Below, one piece after another: positions 53,721 to 64,000 of a stretch of 64,000 bases of DNA. The stretch comes from Symsagittifera roscoffensis (lineage: Eukaryota > Xenacoelomorpha > Acoela > Convolutidae). The first letter of the stretch is position 1; every line of letters begins with the position of its first letter. The position numbers were made by a program, and so were the translations under genes. Under the pieces are notes generated by a model. It worked only from the letters and a program-made list of their open reading frames with translations. It was not told the DNA's origin and did no database searches. The DNA lies in contig NC_087064.1 of the NCBI RefSeq assembly GCF_963678635.1, forward strand, positions 57,608,338-57,672,337, written 5' to 3'.

Positions 53721-56700
53721 TTAGCTATTCAAATATTTCTCAATAGCTAACTCACAATTAATAAACAAATTTAGAGCTCTGAATGTCGTATTTTCAAGGA
53801 CTTGTCCCGACTCAAAAAACGTTGAATCTTGCTCAAAGATTGCCAGAATTTTTTATGGGGCAGATAGTGGGATCAAAGAAGTTGTTCTAATTCATCAAAA
53901 CAATATTTTTTTTGGTTAAAATCGAATTTATAGGTTTTTTTTTGGTTTCCGCTGGGGGGTTGGTTTGCTCCAAGTATTTTTAGCATGGCATGTGACAAAC
54001 ATTTTTTTTTTGATTTTCATTGATATTAAGAGGCAATTTCTCGCCATTGGGAAAAAAAGTTCGGTTTTTTTAGAAAAAAAATTCAAAGTTTCATGATTTG
54101 GAGTGTCGGGATGTAACATTTAACAATTTTTTGAAGTCAGAACAATACTTAAAACCAAGAAATAACCGTTTTAGAGTAGGTCAGAGTTTAAAGTTTGGCG
54201 TTTAATTTTTTCAGTTTTTTGATACGTGGTTTTTTTTTCAGAGTGTCACCAAATTTTTTGTAATTTTTTTTTCGATGTTCAGAGTCCTGAGAGTATGAAT
54301 TTTGTACGAAATTTTTCTCTTCTTTGCCTGGCTGAATTCAGCATATAATTGGCTTTAGCCATGTACAAAATCGGCTCGGTCACATTTATAGTTAAATAAA
54401 TAGAGGCCGGCTAAAAATTACTCAAAACTTGAAAAACTTCAAAATTTTTAATTTTTTTTCAGAAATCAAAAAAATTGGATTATCTAATCAAAATTTTTCA
54501 TTTTTCTCTAGGTGTGTGCACTATTGAGTCAGCGTAAATTTTTACACATGAGATTTCCTGTGTTTTGATATGATGGTTGTTCCAATTGAAAACTACTGTT
54601 TAGTATGTTATCTTGATAATTTCACCTCTTTGCTATATCTTATAGAGTTTTTTGGATGAAGAGCTCTTTAGTGAAACCTAAGACGTATGTGGGCTTAAGA
54701 ATGTACTAGTTCATTGGGCCATTTGGTTTTTTTGTACATAAAAGTTTTAATTTTTTGCAATTTTGTTTGTGCATAAAAGTAACTTTTTCTTGATTGTTCT
54801 GTGTCCTTACATTTTTCTGGCTAGATGTGAGACATAAGATTCATAAATTGTCTGTTGTGAAAGGCAACTAGGAGGCAGCTGTAATTTGGAAGCCGTCATG
54901 AAGAAAGAGTTACTTGAACTGTTTACTGTTTGTTATGACTGTTTGTTTTTATTTGATTTTTTGAATTCAACCGTATTCTAACTTTCCGTAATATTTTACC
55001 TGTTTCCAGTATAGGTTATGGTCTAAAAAAGATGACGGCCTGTCAAAACGGTTCGTGGGAAACAATCATCTGTTTGAAGTATTTTGTTCAAAAGGAGTGA
55101 ATGATCTTTTTAACTAATTTGAGTGAATAAGTATTAGTTAAAAATTATCAAAACTTGGTTTAGAGCAGAACTAAATTTTAAGTTCAAGAACACTAATATA
55201 TAATCCTAAAAATTTTGCCCTATTTCTAATTTCGTAATTTGAAAATATTTCAGTGGGGTATATTAAAACTTTTTAATTTTAATTGAATGGCTTGAAATCA
55301 ACTGATGAATAAGCATACCTTCGTTTGTTCAGTTGGCAGGAATTGAGATTGATGACAGGAAATGAGATCAAAGTTAAGTGTTTATAGGAAGTGAGATTGA
55401 AGCTGGGTATGTTTGACAGGAGATGAGATCAAAATTGGGTGTTTTACAGGAATTTATATCGAACGTTTGGCATTCCAACTGGTTGCTGGTCAACGTAGTA
55501 ATTAAAAGATAAAATTTTAAACGCTACTACACATACATATACAATATATACACTTACAATTTGCGGATTCTGCTTACAGTTGCGGATTTTGCAACAGCTC
55601 AATTCAACTATACACATGTCTTATTGTTTGTTTGCGGATTCCAAAAACTATTCTGGATTCCGCCAATACGCGCATTTTTGAAGCGATTTTGAATGGTACA
55701 GTGTTTTTAGGTCTTTGTTTGTGGAATCTAAAGCAGCAAAGAAGATCAAAGGAAAGGAGCAAAAATGCTGATTTCACGACAAATCTGTTTTCGGCCTGTC
55801 GCGGATTCTGGTTACAATGCACAGAGTGTTTGGTCTCTCAATGATAAATCCAATAAACTCAAAAACTTGATAAGCAATTTCAGACAGCTCAAACGAACTT
55901 TGAGGCTGCCCGCAGACATAATTTATGCTACGGCAGATTTCTCTTCTCCGCAGCAATTTTTTTCATTGTACCATTTCAACCAGATTTGTCCTCTCTCAAC
56001 TTGAAAAATTGCAAACTTGGCCGCATATTCTTTGCTGGAATAAAAGCAAGATAAAATTGCGAAGCTATAAATTACAAGTAGGCAAGGATTTGTTTTGTTA
56101 CTTTTTGATAAACCTTATCGTAGAATTTCAAAAACCAACTAAAATTCTGCGCACCTCAACCTCTAACAGACCATATCAATAACATCTTCTTAGAAATTCA
56201 CAAATGAACTAGAATCCTGCACACCTCAATTTCTAGCAGGCCGTATCAAAAACAAAATCTTAGAACATCAAAACCCAACTCAATCATGAGCAGCTCAACC
56301 GCTGGCAGACCGTATCAAAAACAGTTTTTTTAGAAAATTTAGTTAAAAATAAAACTTCAGAAATAAAAATTTAAGATTTAGAGTTTATAAATTCAAGATA
56401 AGCCTTGATCATCTGATGAAAATTGATCAAAGTAGATTTAAAATTTTTAAGCAAGGAAAATCATTGGTAAAAAAATTATTGATTTTTTTTAATGGATAAA
56501 GACAGGGTAAAGATCCAAGAAAGATCTTGTTTCGAAGTTAAGTTACTCGTTTTTCTTAAAAACAAGGTCAGTTTTAGGTGAAGGAGAGCAATAACAGAAA
56601 GATGATCCTCGAGAAGCAAGGGATCTTCAACTATTTATATGAATTAGTCCATAAATATTTTTTATTAACTAGTTTTGTGTTTTTTTCTTTATAATTTGGA

Positions 56701-58560
56701 AAGAAGGTTTATAAAAGATAATACAGATTTAGAGTCTTGAGTTAGATATAGTTTTGTTTGTCGACAACTTGTTTATGTATTTTTTTTTTAAATTTTGGTA
56801 ATATAAAGACTATAACTTAAGGTAAGATTATAACCTATCAACTCATTTTTACGGCTCTTTTTATGGCAGTTTATATTGTATAATGAAAGTTTGCTGCACA
56901 ACTACCCTTCTAAGAACCCGGTGGGGGAAGCGCATGGAGTCGATTTCATAAAACAGTTTTAGTTAGAAAAACAACATCTATAAAAAGATCTCTTGGATAT
57001 GCTTTTCCAAACCGCGCAGCAGAAAGCAGTAGTTGACATTGGATGAAGGCGTTAATGCATGCAACAAAACGTCGGCGTATCAGAAAGCGCAAACTTGCAT
57101 GTCAAGAGTCAGCAACCGGAAGTGTGCGGAAACAGCCGGAGCTATTACTGAATGCAAACTCTTTCTCTTCCTACAATTATGAACAACTTTTCAAAAATCT
57201 AGATAAATTTTGACTCGCCAACCAGAGATCATCATCAGCAGTAGCAGCTTGGAAGTGGAACTGACTGAAACCAACCCTGAGGCCAGAACTTCCGGAACAG
57301 TAGAGGCGAATACAATTAAAACTCATCTCTTCCAGTCAAAATTCAAGGGAAAGTCTTACCACCGATGTACACTGGGAACACTATCTTGAGCGTGACAACT
57401 CGAGACTGCCGGTTTTTTGCCCTCAAGCTAGTGGAGGCTAATTACAAAGCTTATCATCAACTGGAAGCGATTCGGTGGCTACAGATGAGAAATGCTCGGA
57501 GAAGGAGAGAATCCATGAGCAGAGAATCTAGATTATGATTGGGATACGGCAGTTTCCGTTCATTGAAACCATAGTGAGTTATGTACTTGGTACTGCACTC
57601 ATAGAGTAATTTCAAATAGGGTACACCGTCTGCTCGGCTCGCTATCTTATTTTCGGCCGGATTTTCGGTCTAATACCGATCTTAATCTTACTCTTATATC
57701 TCCTAGTCTCAATAGATCTAGTGTGCACAGGTTTACGCGAGTTAGTTCCAGAATGAGAACAACTGTAATCTAAGATAATTCAAATTGTTCTGGTGTTGAA
57801 ACTACAAGTAGTTTAAACACTTTACAAATAAATAGATTGTTAGTCTGATGGAGTATGATTGGTTAGTATTAAATATTTTAAAGAGATAAAATATCATACT
57901 AACATCCAATGATAAATACTAGTTTAGATCTGGTTCCACCCATCCGGGGTTTAGAGAGTTTTAGTTTTCCAATGTTCTTTATTGTAATGGAGGATGGATG
58001 GTGGTGTTTTTCTTTAGAGGTTGCGAGCATATATTTTTTTCTGGTTTGGAAGAAGAGTTGTCATCAGGATCGTTTGTGGAGATCGTATCATGATTCTGAT
58101 CAGTTGTGATGAGTGTTGATCTGGTAGATAGGAACATTGTTATCCTCAATCTCGTCTGGGAGCGGCATGTAGTTCGTCTTTAGAGACAGTGCGTGGTGAC
58201 TTGGATCTGTACGTATACTTGATCATCGAGATGGCCATTGTTCTGTTTGCAATTGGTTTCCTTTGCTGCGATGCCAAGTCGTACTTCAAATCCATTGAGT
58301 GTAGTGATTGTAGGCAGCATGTAAGGTGGGTTTTTGCCATTCCGTAGTTGGAGTGTGATTGGGTTGTCAAGTTCCTTGCTGCTCGTCTTTGGGCTGTATA
58401 TTTTCTATATATTGCATTGTTTTATTTACATATATATACCTTTGTTAGTTTTCTTTTTTAGTCATGATCTTGTATTAGTTTTTATCGCAAAAGCGTTATT
58501 ATTTAGTTCGGTTATTTTCAAGAGCTACTCACATTTGAGTAACTCCCGTCAAAAATAAGG
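53721..58560. other. Intergenic, no supported gene
   Basis: AT-rich; a repeated CCAACT-AAATCCTGC/GCAGACCGTATCAA block occurs three times near 56130-56320. Short open frames at 55604-56182 coincide with GCGGATTC repeats and have no domain. Confidence 0.4.
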
Positions 58561-59500
58561 TCGTGGGGGTCACACATGCGTGGATAGAGCACGGTGGGTG
58601 AGGCCGGCTATAGAGCATGCTCAGGACGTCCTCTTCTGGTGGGTTAGGCCAGAAGTGGGGGCATAATTTCGTGCTCTCTTTTTGGAGGGTCCTGTTTTAG
58701 TTCAACCTTTCATGCTATTTTTTTATCATTAGTTTTTTTTTGTTTTCTTAGTTATGTCTTTTTCTCAAAAATCAAATTGTTTGTTTTGGGTTTGTCTTTC
58801 GACTTTTTGGTATTTTTTTTGTTTTAAGACTTAAAAGTAGTCTTCAGAAGAATCATTTATCTAGTTCTAAGCTGGTGTTAATCCAGTTTGGGTACCGTGG
58901 GCTTTCTTTTCTTGGTTATGCTGTTAGGTTGTGGTTTATGGAGTTTAGTAAGCTTGCGTTGATTAGTTTGGATTTTTATATAATTCCTCTCCAACCGGGT
59001 TAAAGGAAAATTTGAAACGTGTTAAAGCTTGTTAATGGGCGCGATTATACAAAGAAGCGTCTGTAAAAACGTTAGTACTGCTATTTGCAATTTATGAACA
59101 ACTTGTATTAATTTACTACTTGAAAATTATGAAGTTTACTGCTTGATTTGGGGGTCGAAAAACATCGTGGATGATATCAGATGAGGTTAGTAGTTTAGCT
59201 AGCAAACGAATGATGTGTTTAGTTAGCAGAAGAGGCCAAAGCAATTCGAGTGCTTTAATGATGTTGTGCTCTTCAGTGTGAGGTGATTGTTCATACGGAG
59301 TGTTTTGAATAAGATTATATAATTTGTGATTATAGCGAGTGTTATATATAAATTCTAGGATTGGGTCTTCAACGGGCTGGAGGAATTCGTGAGGTATTTA
59401 GTAGGCGAGGTTCGTCTACCTTTAGGAGTTTATTTAGGGGACAAAACATATACATCTGGACGATGGGGTCATAATTTCGGAGGGTGCCTTGTAAATTAGT
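58561..59500. other. Intergenic, possibly 3' end of the gypsy element
   Basis: Would contain the polypurine tract and 3' LTR of the minus-strand gypsy element. I could not define LTR borders because the other LTR lies outside the window. Confidence 0.3.
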
Positions 59501-62500
59501 ATCTTTTATACAATGGGTGAAGTTAAGAAAAAATTTTGATGTGTATTTAGAATTAATATATTGATATCGGTGGTGAGGTTGTCGTGCTGGTGTATACTCA
59601 TTGTGTAGTCTAATTTCAGGTCTAAGTGTATGTCATAGTGGATTGCGCCAAAATGAGTGTTGTTCATAAGTGATAGTTCTTTTAAGCGTGTACTGTCTGT
59701 GTCTTGTGGTTTTAATTTTCCACCGTTTTTTCTTGTGTTCTTTTGAACTTTTACTGGGACATATGAGTTGTCGTCAGTGGTTGAGTGAGACGTAGCCATT
59801 GGATGTATTATTAAATTTCCTGTATTCATGTCGAAACCGTCTTCGTATTCGACAAAGATTTCTTACTATTGTGTTTTGTAAAGTGATTTGGTGTATTTAC
59901 ATGCTAGTTCCGTTTCTGGGTATATAGGAAACGTGTCATGTGATTTTCTATATTATGGATGTTTCTAAATATATAAATACTATGTCTTAATTGATCATTG
60001 TTTACATCTTCAAACGGGATTGGTTAAATGAAATATTTTTGGTGAAACTTTATCATTCTAGCGTGTATTTTTGCTACTTGAAATGTGGTACAGCTATCTA
60101 CGGGGAACCAAACGATTGTTGCTTGTGTGTGTGTAGTAGGATCGCAATATCCTGGGTCGTTTTTGCAAGGGAATCTGATTCCTTGATAAATTATAGTGTC
60201 ATCTTTTAAATCACCTGTTAGTTGTACTTTTTCAAGTTGTTTTTTCCAATCAAAAAACATTTTTTCTTGGTATCCCTTATTTTTCGTATCTGCTTTACAG
60301 TTTGAAGGTTGTTTATTCAAATGTGTGGTATCCAGTTTTTATCATGGAGATCGTAAGTTAATCTTCCATGTGCTCCGTGAAAGGGAAAATTGTCATCTAG
60401 TTTTATATGACCTTGGTATCTTTCAAGTTCGGCTTGGTGTGCGGAATCTGGAAAAACTTGAAAATTTACCAAATATCATTTTGTGCCTTTATTTTTCTTT
60501 AATTTCAATCGATTAAGTTCGTTTTTACAATCTTAAGGGCAAAAATCTAAAAGTCTTTCTATATTAATTTGGTAGAAAGTTTCGTGATCTAGTCTATTTT
60601 TGTTTCCGTTTGAGACTTGGGAACAACGTACTTATTTCTCGGAAAATGTCGCTGTGAATTTATATCCTATCAATGTTGTAGCTCGTGCTTTTTAGTAAAG
60701 TGTTGCTATTACATTTGTTGTTTTGATCGATTGTGGTTCGGATTCACATTGAGTGACTTGGTTTATTGCATATTTGTGTAATGTTTTCTGTTAATTTTCT
60801 TCACAGTCATAATGTGTGACTAGTAGATCCTGGAGTACTGTTCGAGCGGAAGGATGGTTGTGATCTGGTTTTGAAAAATTGAAAAAAAAAAGGATCTGAA
60901 AAATTAGTATTTCTAAAAGATACATGTGTACGATAGTCCTGATTATGGATTATAAAAGGTGATATATCCAATTGTCTTTTTTGTGTATCTATCGTATTTG
61001 TAGATTATTTCTGTGGCGATAAACGGAGGAGGTAAAGATTGAGCTGTTATATTTGGAGGGGCTAAGGGTAAGAAATGATGAATTATATTACTTAAACTTA
61101 CTGTGATTTCAAATTTTAGCGTCGAGTTGTCTTGTGTAAGTATTTGTATATTATGCTCTTGAATATCTTTGTGAATGTCTTGTCGGTATTCTAATCTGTT
61201 CAGTGCCCAGTTGTGTAATCTGTCATTTTCGTGATGTTGTCAAAATAATGGAGGAGGTGCTTCGAATGTATTCCATTCTAATCGTAGTTGTATGTTATTT
61301 GTTGAATTTTCTCTATATCTGGCGTCAAGATTTGTAGGAAAATTTGAAGGGAAAGGGGTTTGGGAAATTGGAGTTAAAGAAGGGGTTGATGGAAGTGAAA
61401 GAGTGTCAGGTAGTAATAAAGATGTGTCAGATGAAACGTCTATTGGATCATTTGCTAAATTTGGTTCGTCTTGAGGAAAAAACATGTGTCACCCAGTAAG
61501 GGAGTTGTTCTGTAGTGGTTGGAGGATTAAAAGGGTTTTCTCTGAATTCTTCAGATGTAGGAAATGAACCTATATAATCTGATGGGATATTTGATGTATT
61601 TTGTTGTGATGGGGTCTCTGGGTTACTTTGAAATGTACTGCTAGAAAGATTTAAAGGATTTGTTGTTGGTGAATGAGGTATGTTGAATTGAACTCTGGGG
61701 TTTTGTAAATTTCTATTTCGTCTTGGATGAATATTTTGTCGATTTATTTCTAGTGTGTTTTTGTTTTGGACTTTGGTGTCTTGCTCTATTAGGATCTTGT
61801 TGAAGAGGGGCTATAAGTTATATACTGGTTCGTATTGTGTTTTGCTCAGTGATGCTTGGCGAAGTACTGCCTCTTGTGATTCGGATAATCGTGCGTGTCT
61901 TTCTTCAAATGTATATGGATTGTATTGAAAAGAGATGCGTGTTGATGACTGAGGATTTTTTGCTTGGGTATTTGTTAGTGTTGTTGGAGGTTCTTGGGAC
62001 GTTGTTGGTGGGGACTGATGTGGGGGTTGTTGATGAGCAATTTTGGAAAATGTTTCGAACATTTTTTTTAACAAGAAATTTTCTGTTTATTGTAATATTC
62101 TTCAATAAAAAGTATTAAAAGTATCGTTGCTAATGCGAAGTTTGCGATAGCCTTTTTTATGCATTTGCATTTTGTCATTATCAGGGATATCAGAAAAGTG
62201 AGAAATATTATAAAAAGAAGAAAAACATCTGTTCTACTGAATATATGTTTGAACATTTAGATAGTGATTTGAAATATCGTACCTGAAGAGGTGGTCAATG
62301 ATTTTGGAGAGGTTTACGTAGATTTTGGTTAGGGAATAAAAATGATGAAAATATTTCAAGGTGAGGATGAATATTTCTAAAATGTTGGATATGAAAATTA
62401 TACAAGGTTTGAAAAAATTGGAAAGAATTGAAAAAAAATTTGAAACTATGTTATGAAACTTGTGAACCATTTGAGAAAAGAGCATTCGAAGAAGTGATTT

Positions 62501-62540
62501 CTTCGTCGAATTATTTTTTATTTTTCGAGGCAAAATTTAA
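59501..62540 (-). pseudogene. Envelope-like third ORF of a Ty3/gypsy element, frame-broken
   Basis: Remains of a large secreted/membrane protein downstream of the integrase, as in env-bearing gypsy elements. Successive minus-strand fragments: 62533-62234 and 62256-62068 with hydrophobic segments; 62074-61811, Pro/Thr-rich; 61485-61240, acidic and Pro-rich, ending RLEWNTFEAPPPLF; a short piece WALNRLEYRQDIHKDIQ near 61180; 60320-60024 with a Cys-rich domain (FPCKNDPGYCDP, IVWFPVDSCTTFQVAKIHARM); and 59829-59506 (HPMATSHSTTDDNSYVPVKVQ). Stops and shifts separate them. Env identity is inferred from gene order and the Cys-rich pattern; it could be another third-ORF product. Confidence 0.5.
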
Positions 62541-63099
62541 GTGTGGTCGGATTATTTATTGACTTTTTGACAAGTGGGTCGGATTTCGGCAATTTTTGAA
62601 AAGCGGAATTTTGGAGGGATCCCAAGTGTGTTCTTGGTTTTGTTGTTATTTATTAGATGGTTTGGGGTATCTGAGAGATATTCGTACTTGAGGTTAATTG
62701 ATCATTTTCATTTTATTCTTTAAGCTAATTTAATTTTTTTTGCCTGAGGGGTTTTTGACATTCAAATTGGGACAATATTGTTGATTTTTGTACTACTTGA
62801 TAGGGGAGGGTTGTAATATTAGTACTTTGTTTATTTTAGGTATCAATAATTAGCGGTTTGCTTATTTTTGACCTGGAGTTCTTTTAGTTATAGTTAGAGA
62901 TTGGCTTGAGGGTGCTTATTTGACGGTTAGAGAAATCGTTAAGATGATTTGGAAAAGCTTCTGATTGGTTGAATTTGAACTAGTTTGTTCAAGTGCTTTT
63001 TGAGCATGAAATTCGCGAAATTGTTCATGAAAATATCTTCAAGAGATGAAAATGTTAATTCAATTGAGGTGGTTTTTGAAATTCGTGGCTGAGTACGGA

Positions 63100-63990
63100 G
63101 TCGCGATGATCGTCTATATGGAGATTTTTCTCTTTGATCTTGTGGTATAATTTTTTCTTCTAATTTTCAATTTTTTCCTTCTGTGGGGCGTATCTTTTTG
63201 TTTTTTAGGTTTTTTGACATCTGTTTGGGAATTTCTTTGTCCTTTTTTTTCTAATTGTTTTTGGATGGGCTGCATATCAGTGCTTTGATTTTGATTTTAT
63301 TCTGAGCTTTTTTGAGTAATTTTAAGTCCTGTAAAAGAGTATAATTGAGTAAGTTCTCGGAGTGCGTACTCTTTCGGGTAATAAGGTAAAAGATTGTTTC
63401 GATGCTGAACAATTTCTTCTTTGTTTCAGTCTGTAAGTTTGTACGTTACATCAGTGGGTTTCTCAATTACTTGATACGGTCCTTTTCTGAGTGGTTTTAA
63501 TTGTTAAGAAATTCCTTTTTGTGTTGTAAAGTTCGGAATTAAAACATACTATCCTATTTTTAAATTTGTAGCTGGGGTAAATCTGGAATTTATTTGAGAA
63601 TTAAAATTTTGTCTTTGAAAAATTTTTTTGTTACTTCCTGGTAAATTTCGTCAAGTTTTTTTTGTCTCTATTTAAAATCCATTCGGTGTGTGTACCGGAA
63701 GCTTATTTTGAAATTTGTGGATGATGGAAATGATTTTCATCGTGGGTATGTAGTGGTACATTGTAACATACTGATTCTTTAGTGGGTTGGCAATAACCTT
63801 GTGCGTTTTTTGAAGAGTTTGCTTAGAACATTATCAGTTTCCGTGGTTTTTGGTTGAAAACCATTTTGTAGGGTGATAGTCCTAAGGTTGTTGTTATTTG
63901 TGAATTATAAGATAGTGGGAATAGTTTTACATCTGTACATCTGTTGACCATTCAGTATATTGTGTGTCATTTCCATTAATGATAAATCTA
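63100..63990 (-). pseudogene. Ty3/gypsy integrase C-terminal region, frame-broken
   Basis: Near 63930-63980 the minus frame reads TQYTEWSTDV; a shift later, LFPLSYNSQITTTLGLSPYKMVF-QKPRK, the region after the third catalytic residue where gypsy integrases read YN-x-x-x-H-x-S-T-G-x-SPY. Near 63440-63510 the GPF/Y module follows (LRKGPYQVIEKPTDVTYKLTD), then NLLPYYPKEYALREL. The GPF/Y box places it in Ty3/gypsy. The catalytic core lies beyond the window. Several stops make it non-functional. Confidence 0.75.
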
Positions 63991-64000
63991 ATGTATTCTT

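Overview
The window is AT-rich DNA from an invertebrate animal. Host coding sequence is almost absent, genes carry spliceosomal introns with GT..AG borders, and the DNA is crowded with decayed transposons: Ty3/gypsy, BEL/Pao, a LINE tail, hAT-type non-autonomous elements, foldback MITEs and tandem repeats. I cannot name the species. The only host-like gene I can support is a seven-transmembrane-receptor-like gene on the minus strand (exons at about 13266-15317).

The centre is a complete Polinton/Maverick, the virus-like self-synthesising DNA transposon, at 34756-53006 (18,251 bp). It has 233-bp terminal inverted repeats starting 5'-AG and a perfect 6-bp target duplication (ACTGTA at 34750-34755 and 53007-53012). 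Read from the right end on the minus strand it carries: two unknown proteins; a DEDD-exonuclease-like protein; a small unknown protein; a two-span membrane protein; the packaging ATPase; a small basic protein; an unknown charged protein; the retroviral-type integrase; the minor capsid (penton) protein; a basic amphipathic core/pVI-like protein; the major capsid protein; an adenain-type maturation protease broken by one stop codon right after its catalytic His; and a protein-primed family B DNA polymerase in three exons with N-terminal zinc fingers. Between protease and polymerase sits a 3.6-kb segment bracketed by a 104-bp inverted repeat. It holds two plus-strand genes (a PC4-like ssDNA-binding protein and a protein with a weak HUH-like motif) and one minus-strand unknown.

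The genes work as a virion-forming kit: integrase and TIRs for insertion, pPolB for replication, ATPase for packaging, and MCP, penton, core protein and protease for the particle. Three points stand out. Each TIR is itself a long imperfect palindrome with a nested cross-arm, parvovirus-ITR-like in shape. The capsid-side genes are packed head to tail with ATGA and TAATG stop/start overlaps, unusual for an animal genome. The inverted-repeat cassette looks like a nested or invertible cargo module.

Layout: 1-2.6 kb gypsy gag debris; 4.3-8.7 kb a near-identical 2.2-kb tandem duplication containing a hAT MITE; 9-12.4 kb MITEs and a 200-N gap; 13.2-15.3 kb receptor-like exons; 16.4-19.6 kb a 1.35-kb tandem repeat; 20.4-21.5 kb an element with ATCGATTT-rich ends; 22.7-26.7 kb hAT element and tandem repeats; 27-27.5 kb LINE tail; 28.7-33.8 kb decayed BEL/Pao element; 34.75-53.0 kb Polinton; 53-58.5 kb non-coding; 58.5-64 kb decayed Ty3/gypsy element with an envelope-like third ORF.
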